Shown here in pieces: positions 43,248 to 51,816 of a stretch of DNA of 64,000 nucleotides. Made by a program: the position numbers and the translations under genes. Numbering within the stretch: the first letter of the stretch is position 1; each line of letters opens with the position of its first letter. Origin of the DNA: Flavobacterium nackdongense (GTDB taxonomy: Bacteria > Bacteroidota > Bacteroidia > Flavobacteriales > Flavobacteriaceae); the NCBI RefSeq assembly GCF_004355225.1, contig NZ_CP037933.1, positions 3,224,001 through 3,288,000 of the forward strand. The letters are read 5' to 3'. The notes beneath the pieces were generated by a model. The model saw only the letters and a program-made list of their open reading frames with translations. It had not been told where the DNA came from and did no database searches.

Positions 43248-43536
43248 ATGAGAGTGCCGCAAGTCTCCATCATCGTTCCCTGCTACAACCAAGCTCATTA
43301 TTTGGATGAAGCTTTGCAATCGGTTTTAGATCAAACCGATCCGGATTGGGAATGTATCATTGTCAATGATGGTAGTCCTGAAAACGCCAAGCTAGTCTAG
43401 CAAAAGTACCAAGGAGAATTTGTTTTGGCATACTTTCATTTGCATCTAATTTGGGAAGTACTTCATTGAATACCATCGGGTATGCCGCATAGCGATTTCG
43501 GGCGACGAAGAATGGATACTAATTTTTGGAAATAAC
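43248..43536 (+). pseudogene. Mosaic GT2 pseudogene
   Basis: Residues 1-45 from ATG 43248 (VSIIVPCYNQAHYLDEALQS, then IIVNDGSPE) match the start of the GT2 gene at 45070. After a stop at 43398-43400 the DNA instead matches the inside of the GT2 gene at 46980, with frameshifts (visible as ISGDEEWILIFGNN against LSGDEEWVMILGDD). Two different downstream genes are thus joined in one dead copy. Confidence 0.85.
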
Positions 43537-43555
43537 AATACAGGGTGAATAAACG

Positions 43556-43580
43556 TGTATTTTGTATTGTGTAAAATACA
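43556..43580. promoter_or_regulatory. Inverted repeat upstream of the third DUF4143 ATPase
   Basis: TGTATTTT and AAAATACA spaced 9 nt apart, 10 bp before the -7 box. Could be an operator. Confidence 0.35.
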
Positions 43581-43589
43581 AAAATTATA

Positions 43590-43597
43590 TATATTTG
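43590..43597 (+). promoter_or_regulatory. TAnnTTTG -7 box of the third DUF4143 ATPase
   Basis: TATATTTG, 11 bp before the ATG at 43609. Confidence 0.45.
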
Positions 43598-43608
43598 TAT
43601 TTTAAATA

Positions 43609-44811
43609 ATGCAAAATATGGAAATGATACAAATAAGGCATGTCAATCTCATCAGTCAAACCGACTTGGGTTTTGAGCGGTATTTGTTGCATTCACTTCC
43701 TTGGGAGCAACGATTATTGGGTGTAAAAGGGGCAAGAGGAGTGGGCAAAACCACCCTTTTTTTGCAATACATCAAGAAAACCTACGGTATTTCGCCACAA
43801 GCGTTGTATGTTTCCTTAGATAATTTGTATTTTTCGGCTCATACTTTGAGCGATTTGGTCGAAGATTTTGTAAACAAAGGAGGGGAGCATTTGTTTGTAG
43901 ACGAAGTGCATAAATATCCCAATTGGTCGGTAGAACTCAAAAATATTTATGACAATTATCCCCAATTAAAAGTGGCTTTCACGGGTTCGTCCTTGCTCGA
44001 AATAGTGAATGCTCGAGCCGATTTAAGCAGGCGTGCCTTAGTTTTTGAAATGCAAGGATTGTCCTTTAGAGAGTTTCTCAAGTTTCGCCATCAAATCGAC
44101 TTACCACCCATCTCGCTAGAAGAAATACTAGAAAATCATACCCGAATAGCACTAGATATTCAAGAGAAATATAAACCATTGGCATTGTTTGAGGAGTATT
44201 TAAAAGTAGGTTATTTTCCTTTTTACGATAGTAACAGGCTGTTTTATTACAAGCAATTACAGGAAGTGATCACTATGATTTTGGAAATAGAACTGCCCTT
44301 ATTGCGCAAAACCGAAGCAAGTATGCTGTTCAAAATCAAACAGTTGCTTTATATTATTAGTCAGTCGGTGCCATTTAAACCCAATATTTCAGCTTTGGCC
44401 AACAAAATCCTAGTGACCCGAAAAACAGTGGTTGATACTTTGTTGTATTTGGAGGAGGCAGGCATTTTGAATATGATTTATAAGGACAATTTTGGCGTAA
44501 GCTTGTTGCAAAAACCAGAGAAAATATACTTAGAAAACACTAATTTCGCCTTTGCTTTGAGTAGTACTGAACCGAATATAGGGAATATTCGAGAAACCTT
44601 TTTCTTAAATCAAATCAAGCAGCAACATCGAGTGAGTTATAGCGAAAAAGTTGATTTCACCGTAAACGAAACCTATTGGTTTGAAATAGGCGGAAAAAAC
44701 AAAGGGAAATCGCAACTAGTGGGTTTAGATAATGCGTATCTTGTGCAAGATCAAATTGCTATTGGCGTAGGTAATACCATTCCGTTATGGCTGTTTGGGA
44801 TGTTGTATTAG
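43609..44811 (+). CDS. AAA-family ATPase with DUF4143-like C-terminus (copy 3)
   Basis: 400 residues, the close paralog of copy 2 at 28.8 kb. Walker A is GARGVGKTT (41-49), Walker B LFVDEVHKYP, and VAFTGSSLLEIVNARADLSRRALVFEMQGLSFREFLKF follows. The C-terminus has KVDFTVNETYWFEIGGKNKGK, again Glu-Ile-Gly-Gly and not an intact Glu-x-Lys. It lies between a GT2 pseudogene and a MITE-like element, in an obvious rearrangement site. Confidence 0.8.
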   Translation: MQNMEMIQIRHVNLISQTDLGFERYLLHSLPWEQRLLGVKGARGVGKTTLFLQYIKKTYGISPQALYVSLDNLYFSAHTLSDLVEDFVNKGGEHLFVDEVHKYPNWSVELKNIYDNYPQLKVAFTGSSLLEIVNARADLSRRALVFEMQGLSFREFLKFRHQIDLPPISLEEILENHTRIALDIQEKYKPLALFEEYLKVGYFPFYDSNRLFYYKQLQEVITMILEIELPLLRKTEASMLFKIKQLLYIISQSVPFKPNISALANKILVTRKTVVDTLLYLEEAGILNMIYKDNFGVSLLQKPEKIYLENTNFAFALSSTEPNIGNIRETFFLNQIKQQHRVSYSEKVDFTVNETYWFEIGGKNKGKSQLVGLDNAYLVQDQIAIGVGNTIPLWLFGMLY

Positions 44812-44852
44812 CGGCTTAATGCGTAAAATTTGCTCGTTATATTTTTGAAATA

Positions 44853-45047
44853 GCCCGTTGGGTGTAATTAGTTTTTGGTGATAATTTTTCGTCACTTCGA
44901 GTGATTTTCTCCCGAAGCGTCGGGAAGAAAATTGTATCGAGAACAGAAAAATTATCATTAAAAACGGTTCTCGATACATTTTTTGTTCCGTTTCTCTACA
45001 CAAAAAACACTCGAACTGACGTACTGAAATAATTACACCCAACGGGT
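44853..45047. mobile_element. MITE-like palindromic element of about 195 bp
   Basis: Bounded by perfect 17-bp inverted repeats CCCGTTGGGTGTAATTA (44854-44870) and its complement (45030-45046). Inside, a second inverted pair (CACTTCGAGTGATTTTC ... GTATCGAGAAC and its complement) makes most of the element self-complementary. TTGAAATA stands on both sides (44845-44852 and 45048-45055), a likely 8-bp target duplication. The TCGAGTG/GTATCGAGAAC part resembles a repeat common in flavobacterial genomes. No transposase inside. Confidence 0.7.
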
Positions 45048-45069
45048 TTGAAATAATAATTTTTTAATA

Positions 45070-45978
45070 ATGCCTATGATCTCCATCATCGTTCCCTGCT
45101 ACAACCAAGCTCATTATTTGGATGAAGCTTTGCAATCGGTTTTAGGCCAGACCTATCCGGATTGGGAATGTATTATCGTCAATGATGGTAGTCCTGATCG
45201 TACAGCGGAAGTGGCTCAAAAGTGGGTCGAAAAGGACTCTCGCTTTGTTTATATTTATAAAGAAAATGGAGGTGTAAGCAGTGCTCGGAATTTGGGAATA
45301 GAAAAAGCGAAAGGCGTTTACCTTCAGTTCTTGGATGCGGATGATTTTTTAGTAAAGGACAAATTAGCATTGTCTTTGCAGCAGATAGAAAAGAATAGTG
45401 ATGTCAATCTTGTCATTACTAACTTTAGGATGTTTACGGATAATCCAGAAATGAGCTCGGAGCCCTACTGCGCTTTGAACGCCCAAATGTTTAGTTTTGA
45501 AAACATGCTGTATCAATGGAATAATGGTTTTACCATACCTATTCATTGTGGCTTTTTTCACTCTTCCTTATTTGAAAGCATCAGATTTCCTGAAGATATA
45601 GCGGCACAAGAGGATTGGGTGGTATGGGTTAGAATTTTCAAGAAAGGGTGTACAGTTGTTTTTATTGACCAAGCTTTGGCTTTGTATCGCATCAATCCTT
45701 CGAGTAGAATGACGACCAAAGGTTTGAGTGAGGATCATCTTAAAGCGTGTGCCTATTTCCGAAATTATTTATCAACTGAGGAATACATTGACTTTTCGAC
45801 CGTATTATTTTCGAGATATTACCAGTTATATGAAGATTATAAATACAGATTGAGCGCCACCAAAAATTCGAACAGTTACCAAACCGGTTTGATGGTCAAG
45901 AAAGTTTTAAAATCCTTGGGAGTTTTGGGTTTGTTCAAACGTATTATTCCGCTCGTTTTACAATTTAAAGCTAAATAG
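45070..45978 (+). CDS. GT2 glycosyltransferase
   Basis: 302 residues; ATG 45070 or 45076. SIIVPCYNQAHYLDEALQSVL, VNDGSPDRTAEVAQKW, ENGGVSSARNLGIEKAKG and LDADDFL form the GT2 core. Its 5' part exists a second time in the dead mosaic gene at 43.25 kb. The stop codon overlaps a GTG that could start the next frame. Confidence 0.85.
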   Translation: MPMISIIVPCYNQAHYLDEALQSVLGQTYPDWECIIVNDGSPDRTAEVAQKWVEKDSRFVYIYKENGGVSSARNLGIEKAKGVYLQFLDADDFLVKDKLALSLQQIEKNSDVNLVITNFRMFTDNPEMSSEPYCALNAQMFSFENMLYQWNNGFTIPIHCGFFHSSLFESIRFPEDIAAQEDWVVWVRIFKKGCTVVFIDQALALYRINPSSRMTTKGLSEDHLKACAYFRNYLSTEEYIDFSTVLFSRYYQLYEDYKYRLSATKNSNSYQTGLMVKKVLKSLGVLGLFKRIIPLVLQFKAK

Positions 45979-46037
45979 TGGAACATTTGCAATCAAAAGG
46001 TTTCTTTGAAGTCGCACCAAAGCCTAAATTAGGAAAT

Positions 46038-46979
46038 ATGAAGGAAATTAAGATCAATTTTACCGATTTTTGGCCTGGGTTTGATAAGACCAATAATTAT
46101 TTTTATAATTTGTTGGTTCAAAACTACCGTGTGCTTATCGATGAGCAGCCGGATATTTTGTTTTATTCTTGTTTCAATCACGACTATTTAAACTACAATT
46201 GTACTCGAATCTTCTACACCCCCGAAAATATCAGACCTGATTTTACAGCCTGTGATTTCGCTTTTTCTTTTGATTATTCTAGCAGACAAAATCATTTTAG
46301 GCTGCCATTGTATTCCTTTTATGTTGAACTGCTGGGCTTGCTTCCTAAGTTAACAAGCATTCCCACCCGTGACGAAGCCAGAAGCATTTGGCGCGGCAAA
46401 ACCGAGTTTTGTTGTATGGTGGTCTCCAATCCGAATAGTGCCAAACGACTCGATTTTTTTAGGAATTTGTCTAAAGTAAAAAGAGTAGCTTCCGGTGGCG
46501 CTGTTCTGAACAATGTAGGTGGAAAAGTGCCCGACAAGGCCGCTTTTATCAAGGACTATAAGTTTGTGATTTCTTTTGAGAATAGTTCCTATGACGGTTA
46601 TACCACCGAGAAAATAATGGAACCCATTTATGAGGATTGTATTCCAATTTATTGGGGAAACCCATTAGTAAGCAAGGATTTTAATTCTGCGAGGTTTTTG
46701 GAATATAACAGCTTCCAAAACGAAGAGGAATTAATCGCCAGACTGCTGGAAATAGATCAAAATGAAGAATTGGCTATTGATATATTGATGCAGCCTACTT
46801 TTAGTGTGGATAAAGTAGCTCACGAACAGGAAAAGGAACAGGTGCTTGACATCATCAGCAATATGATAGAAAATCCAAAAAAACCTATTGCACAACAATG
46901 GTGGCGGTATTTGCATCACTGTAAATTACTGTATAGAAAAAACAAGAAGCGATTGCTTGTAAAATTTAAATTGCTTTAG
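46038..46979 (+). CDS. GT10 fucosyltransferase-like glycosyltransferase
   Basis: 313 residues from ATG 46038 (MKEIKINFTDFWPGF), which matches the usual family start; an in-frame GTG at 45978 would add 20 residues with no family likeness. The GT10 donor motif is clear: FVISFENSSYDGYTTEKIMEPIYEDCIPIYWGNP. RIFYTPENIRPDF and CDFAFSFDY are also family patterns. Known members transfer fucose from GDP-fucose, alpha-1,3 or 1,4. No gmd/fcl genes lie in the window. The next gene starts at the very next base. Confidence 0.85.
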   Translation: MKEIKINFTDFWPGFDKTNNYFYNLLVQNYRVLIDEQPDILFYSCFNHDYLNYNCTRIFYTPENIRPDFTACDFAFSFDYSSRQNHFRLPLYSFYVELLGLLPKLTSIPTRDEARSIWRGKTEFCCMVVSNPNSAKRLDFFRNLSKVKRVASGGAVLNNVGGKVPDKAAFIKDYKFVISFENSSYDGYTTEKIMEPIYEDCIPIYWGNPLVSKDFNSARFLEYNSFQNEEELIARLLEIDQNEELAIDILMQPTFSVDKVAHEQEKEQVLDIISNMIENPKKPIAQQWWRYLHHCKLLYRKNKKRLLVKFKLL

Positions 46980-47864
46980 ATGCTGGCTATTGTAATCCCA
47001 TATTATAAACTCAGTTTCTTTGATGAGACTTTGGCGTCACTAGCGCATCAAACCGATAAACGCTTCAAAGTGTATATTGGTGATGACGCGAGCCCAGAAA
47101 AACCTACTGAATTATTAGAAAAGTATGAAGGGAAATTTGATTTTGTGTACCATCGGTTTGAGTCCAATTTAGGAGGCACTTCATTGCCGCAGCAATGGGA
47201 GCGCTGCATAGCGCTTTCGGGAGACGAAGAATGGGTTATGATTTTGGGTGATGATGATTATATTGGCGACCGGGTCGTCGAGGAGTTTTACGCCCATTGG
47301 CCGGAGTTTCAATCGAAGTCGAATGTAGTTCGTTTTGCCTCGCGAACCATAGTTCAGGAAGAAAATCACCAAGCCCCCATTTGCTACCATCCGGTATGGG
47401 AATCGGCCACGGATGCCTATTTGAGAAAGTTCAAATTCCTGACCCGAAGCTCGCTTTCGGAGTATGTTTTTTCGAAAAAAAGCTATGAAAAATTCGGCTT
47501 TTATAATTATCCCTTGGCCTGGAATAGCGATGATAGGGCTTGGTTGGACTTTTCGGAGGACCAGCCTATTTACAGTATCAATGAAGCGGTGGTTTGCTCG
47601 AGGCTATCCGCTATTAACATCACAGGGAAAAAAGATAATGCAGTTTTAAAAAATGCGTCTTTGGTGCAGTTTTATCAATTTTTAATTGAGCATAAGTCCC
47701 AACATTATACTAAATTTGACAACGTTAAAATTATTCGGCAATACCAGTATGTCCTGCAATGTACTAAGAAATTAGAGAGCAAGGACTGGTTGTTTTTAGT
47801 GACTCATTATTTGAAAAATGCTACTATAGAGGTTGTTGCGGGATTCCTAAAAAAGTACGTCTAA
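46980..47864 (+). CDS. GT2 glycosyltransferase
   Basis: 294 residues. LAIVIPYYKLSFFDETLASLAHQTDKRFKVYIGDDAS and CIALSGDEEWVMILGDDDYIG give the GT2 motifs with the metal-binding DDD. Its inside is the source of the second half of the mosaic pseudogene at 43.4 kb. It follows the GT10 gene without a gap. Confidence 0.8.
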   Translation: MLAIVIPYYKLSFFDETLASLAHQTDKRFKVYIGDDASPEKPTELLEKYEGKFDFVYHRFESNLGGTSLPQQWERCIALSGDEEWVMILGDDDYIGDRVVEEFYAHWPEFQSKSNVVRFASRTIVQEENHQAPICYHPVWESATDAYLRKFKFLTRSSLSEYVFSKKSYEKFGFYNYPLAWNSDDRAWLDFSEDQPIYSINEAVVCSRLSAINITGKKDNAVLKNASLVQFYQFLIEHKSQHYTKFDNVKIIRQYQYVLQCTKKLESKDWLFLVTHYLKNATIEVVAGFLKKYV

Positions 47865-47892
47865 TGCTAGCGCAAAAAGCAAAAAAATAGAA

Positions 47893-48831
47893 ATGAAACC
47901 ACAAGTAAGTATCATCATGGCGACCTACAACCGGGCGCATTTTATAGCAGAGACGCTTGCGGCTATACGAAACCAAACCTTCACCAATTGGGAATGTATC
48001 ATTGTTGATGACGGAGGGACTGATACTACTAGTGAAGTCATTGCCCCGATTTTGGAGCAGGACAGCCGATTTCAATACCATATACGGCCTAACCAGTATT
48101 TAAAAGGTTTGCCGGGTTGTCGTAATTACGGCTTGGATTTGGCCAAAGGCGAGTATATTATTTTTTTTGATGATGACGACATTGCACATCCTCAAAACTT
48201 GGAGTTGTGTGTGTTGGAATTAAATGACCCGAATATTTTCTTTTGCCGCTACATCCGCGAGGTTTTTGTGAATGATTTTCATTATAATTTTGATTATTCC
48301 AAAGTGTATAGTTCATTTTATATCGACAAAAAAGAGTTGCTCCAGATGTTGAATCATTCGCTACAGTTTAATTCTTGTGCTGTGATGTGGAGAGCGGTCT
48401 GCTTTGAAAAAAATCGATTTGTAGCAACCTTACTTTTTGCAGAGGAATGGGAATTATATTCGAGAATTGTTTCCTGTGGATTTTCGGGAATATCAATCAA
48501 TAAGACCTTGTTTTATGGCCGAAAGCATCCTGAATCGAATACAGGAGAATACGATCGCAAGAATCCAATTCGACGCGCTTCCTATGCCGATGCGATAGAG
48601 CTGGTAGCAAAAAACCTAAAAGAAAAGCAATTATTGACCTATGCTTTAAAGAGGTATTTGATTGCTTTTTCAATCGATTTTGAGGAATATAATTTATTCG
48701 AAAGGATTTTAAATACGCTCGATTTACCTACATTTGAAAAAATAAAATGGCAACTTTTTTATGCTGTTTTACCGTTAAGGTTAATCATCCATAGGAAGAA
48801 GAAAGCTTTAATAAAAAGTTTGGCACATTGA
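47893..48831 (+). CDS. GT2 glycosyltransferase
   Basis: 312 residues. VSIIMATYNRAHFIAETLAAIRNQT, VDDGGTDTTSEV, LPGCRNYGLDLAKGEYIIFFDDDDIAHP are GT2 motifs. RKHPESNTGEYDRKN and a basic C-terminus follow. Substrates unknown. Confidence 0.83.
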   Translation: MKPQVSIIMATYNRAHFIAETLAAIRNQTFTNWECIIVDDGGTDTTSEVIAPILEQDSRFQYHIRPNQYLKGLPGCRNYGLDLAKGEYIIFFDDDDIAHPQNLELCVLELNDPNIFFCRYIREVFVNDFHYNFDYSKVYSSFYIDKKELLQMLNHSLQFNSCAVMWRAVCFEKNRFVATLLFAEEWELYSRIVSCGFSGISINKTLFYGRKHPESNTGEYDRKNPIRRASYADAIELVAKNLKEKQLLTYALKRYLIAFSIDFEEYNLFERILNTLDLPTFEKIKWQLFYAVLPLRLIIHRKKKALIKSLAH

Positions 48832-48868
48832 AATATGTCCTTAAAGAAACAATCCAAACCATCAGACC

Positions 48869-50074
48869 ATGAAATTTTTAATAATAGAACAGGATTTAAG
48901 AGTTGTGGGAACAAGTCAAGGCATTATTTCCCGTTCTTTTTTGGCAAAATTAAGAGGGGCTTATTCTCAATCTGTTATCGATGTAGTCTATATCAAACAA
49001 TCTCCGAGTGATGACGACTTAGATTTATTGCCTGTAAATACAATCGAAACCCATATCGTGAATCTTAAAACGCCATTTTTAAAGAAATGGTTCAATAAAA
49101 TCTATTGGAGAGTGTTTCACCAATCTTTAGCAATTGAGCACATCCATAAAGTGTATGCTGCTATTATTGCCAAGATAGATTACCAGAAATACGATCATAT
49201 TTTTATAAGAAGTGCGGGTATTGACCATGAAATAATTTTGGCATGTAAAGATTTGCCTCTATTGGAAAAAGCCATCGTCAATTTTCACGATCCTTATCCC
49301 TTGTTTTGGTATGCAGGGACAAAAAGTGCCTTGACCAATTTGGAACTTTTCAAATTTAAAAAAATGTATGCCGTGGTCTCCCAGGCTAAAACCTGCATGA
49401 GTTCGGCTCGATTAATGGCCGAAGATTTACAGTATTTGTATGGTTCGAGAAAAAAAATCCATCATTTGCCCCATCAATATGACTCTAGCGTTTTTGATTT
49501 ATCGGATGTGAGTACTGCCGTGAAAAAAAAGAAAAAGGTGTTGATTTCCTACCACGGTGCCATCATGTTTGGCAGGAACATAGAAATTCTTTTGGATGTT
49601 TATATTGATTTAATTGAAAACAATGTTTTTTATAAAGAAAACACCGAGTTTGTCTTGCGATTAAAAGGGGTTGATTTGATAAAAATGGCTGAAAAATATG
49701 GTGCAATTCCCAATATAAAGGTTTTTGGGATGCTCAGTTTTTCTAATTCCTGTTTTGAACAAACACATGAAGCTGACATTAATATTATCTTGGAGAATGG
49801 TCCAATTTACAGTAATACTTTGGTGGGCAAAGCTCCTTTCTTGGCTTCTACAGGTAAATCCATATTTGTTTTAGCGCCAGAGCGAAGTGAAATTCGTTCG
49901 ATACTCAAAGAAGATCAATTTATTGCTAGCTATTCCGACCCAAAAGAGATTAAAAACAAACTAGAAAATCTAATTGTAGATAGTTTAAATTCTATTAAAC
50001 CTGTTTCTCCTTTTGGGGATTATTTTGGAGATGAGAATTATAAAATATTATTAGACAAAGTACTATTGGATTAA
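48869..50074 (+). CDS. GT4-like glycosyltransferase
   Basis: 401 residues with a GT-B shape. KFLIIEQDLRVVGTSQGIISRSFLAKL at the N-terminus, VNFHDPYPLFWYAG in the middle, and the C-domain strand LISYHGAIMFGRNIEILLDVYIDL with the late ILENGPIYSNTLVGKAPFLASTGKSIFVLAP. The EX7E motif is weak, so the family is less sure than for the other GT4 genes. It might be the transferase for the CMP-nonulosonate made in region 4, but no motif supports this. Confidence 0.62.
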   Translation: MKFLIIEQDLRVVGTSQGIISRSFLAKLRGAYSQSVIDVVYIKQSPSDDDLDLLPVNTIETHIVNLKTPFLKKWFNKIYWRVFHQSLAIEHIHKVYAAIIAKIDYQKYDHIFIRSAGIDHEIILACKDLPLLEKAIVNFHDPYPLFWYAGTKSALTNLELFKFKKMYAVVSQAKTCMSSARLMAEDLQYLYGSRKKIHHLPHQYDSSVFDLSDVSTAVKKKKKVLISYHGAIMFGRNIEILLDVYIDLIENNVFYKENTEFVLRLKGVDLIKMAEKYGAIPNIKVFGMLSFSNSCFEQTHEADINIILENGPIYSNTLVGKAPFLASTGKSIFVLAPERSEIRSILKEDQFIASYSDPKEIKNKLENLIVDSLNSIKPVSPFGDYFGDENYKILLDKVLLD

Positions 50075-50096
50075 AATTATTTATTACTATTAAAGA

Positions 50097-50801
50097 ATGA
50101 AGAATATAATTAATAAAGCAAAAAATAAAATTCGAGAATTTATATATAAAAGATATAACATCAGCTTTTCTCAGGGAGGTGGGGATGATATTCAGCTCAC
50201 CAAACTTATTAAAGCTGAAAGACCAGGAGTTTATGTGGATATTGGATGTTGGCACCCCGTTAAGGCCTCCAATACGTATTATTTTTATTTAAGAGGATGG
50301 AAAGGAATTTGTATAGATCCAAATCCAGAATTGAAAACATTATATGATAAATTCAGACCAAAGGATAGTTTTATTAATTGTGCGATAGGTCCCAAAGAAA
50401 AAAGTTTGACATATTATCAATTGAATGATAATTACAGCACCATGAATACTTTAAATTATGATTTTATTAAATTGCATAATTTAGAGAATCAGATAAAGTG
50501 TATTGTAAATGTACCCATTTATAATTTAAAAGATATTTTAGATAAGAATATTTTAGAAGGAGATAGATTAGATTTTTTTGACATAGATGTTGAAGGTTTT
50601 GATTTAGAGGTATTAAAATCAAATGATTGGGTTAAATATAGACCAAAAGTGGTTCTTGTTGAGACGGATTTAACAATTCAAAACGACATTAATTCTGAAA
50701 TTGTACAATATTTAGAAACAGTAGATTATAAATTGGTAGCGAAGTCTATAATTAATGGAAACTTAGGAAATCTATTTTTGATGGATAATAAAATTAATTA
50801 G
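50097..50801 (+). CDS. FkbM-family methyltransferase
   Basis: 234 residues. GVYVDIGCWHPVKASNTYYFYLRGWKGICIDPNPE is motif I/II of the FkbM group and FFDIDVEGFDLEVLKSNDW carries the later acidic motif. The NYSTMNTLNYDF segment is common in this branch. It probably O-methylates a sugar; like the gene at 32.4 kb it could place the terminal cap recognised by Wzt. Confidence 0.85.
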   Translation: MKNIINKAKNKIREFIYKRYNISFSQGGGDDIQLTKLIKAERPGVYVDIGCWHPVKASNTYYFYLRGWKGICIDPNPELKTLYDKFRPKDSFINCAIGPKEKSLTYYQLNDNYSTMNTLNYDFIKLHNLENQIKCIVNVPIYNLKDILDKNILEGDRLDFFDIDVEGFDLEVLKSNDWVKYRPKVVLVETDLTIQNDINSEIVQYLETVDYKLVAKSIINGNLGNLFLMDNKIN

Positions 50802-50811
50802 TATAAAGAAA

Positions 50812-51810
50812 ATGAGACAAGGATCAAATCCCCAAAAGGTGGAAAGAAAATTATCATTGACCACACATCACAGAATTGTAATGGTAGTTTATATTCCCAA
50901 TGAAGAAGGGTTCTACAAGGATTCCTTTGAAGTGTTTAAAGCTTGCTTAGATTCTTTGGTTTCAACTATAAATTTAAAAGCTGGCATAACTATAGTGAAT
51001 AATGGGTCGAATAAAAAAGTGTCCGACCTTTTGCGTTTTTATTTAGATAAAAAAAAAATAGACACCTTAATTTCTCATAATTTAAATATAGGAAAGATAG
51101 ATGCGATGATTGGTGCTGCAAGAGGTGCTAGAGAAAAATACATTACGCTAACAGATGCTGATATTCTTTTTGTAAAAGGGTGGCAGGAAAAAGTGGAAGA
51201 AGTTTTTACAGTTTTTCCGAATGTGGGTTCTGTTTCTCCCATTCCTGTTCGTAGCGGAGTGCTGGCAGGAACAAGCTCTGTGTTGAAATATGTATTATTA
51301 CGCAAAATCAAATGTATGTTTATTCCCATACCAGAAAACTTTTTAGGATACAATAGGTATTTAGACAGTATTAATTGGGGTTCTGAAGACAAAGATGATA
51401 ATGAATGGCCTGTTGTTGAAAAAAGTGGACTTAGAGCTATAATTGGGAGTGGACACCAAGTGCTCACAATCGATAGGGACATCTTGTTTAAGACCACACC
51501 TTCAAACCCATCCTTAACATTGGTTGGTAATCTATCGGAGCATAATTATGTCGATGTTCCTATTGATAAATCAGGGAAACTAAGATTGTCCACTTACAAT
51601 AATTATGCTTTTCATATGGGAAATAAATTGGAAAGTTGGATGTTGGAGACCCAAGAAGTTAATTGTAAAACTATTGAAAAGAAGGAGGATTTAGGTAAAA
51701 TAGTGCCTCCATCTCCAGATCTATTTAATTCTAAAATAAAGAATAAGTGGTATGTGTTAAAGAAATTGCTTCTAAAAAAAATGTTTTCACTTTTTATAGT
51801 CAAGAATTGA
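50812..51810 (+). CDS. GT2-like glycosyltransferase
   Basis: 332 residues. VVYIPNEEGFYKDSFEVFKACLDSLVS, TIVNNGSNKKVSDLL, NIGKIDAMIGAARGAREKYITLTDADILFVKGW: a GT2 fold with DAD as the metal motif. The later part (EDKDDNEWPVVEKSGLRAIIGSGHQVLTIDRD) is unusual. It starts 10 bp after the FkbM gene. Confidence 0.75.
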   Translation: MRQGSNPQKVERKLSLTTHHRIVMVVYIPNEEGFYKDSFEVFKACLDSLVSTINLKAGITIVNNGSNKKVSDLLRFYLDKKKIDTLISHNLNIGKIDAMIGAARGAREKYITLTDADILFVKGWQEKVEEVFTVFPNVGSVSPIPVRSGVLAGTSSVLKYVLLRKIKCMFIPIPENFLGYNRYLDSINWGSEDKDDNEWPVVEKSGLRAIIGSGHQVLTIDRDILFKTTPSNPSLTLVGNLSEHNYVDVPIDKSGKLRLSTYNNYAFHMGNKLESWMLETQEVNCKTIEKKEDLGKIVPPSPDLFNSKIKNKWYVLKKLLLKKMFSLFIVKN

Positions 51811-51816
51811 TTAGCG

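Noticed and set aside
45978..46037. GTG start overlapping the previous stop for the GT10 gene
   Set aside because: The first 20 residues have no family likeness and MKEIKINFTDFWPGF is the normal start; kept only as an alternative.
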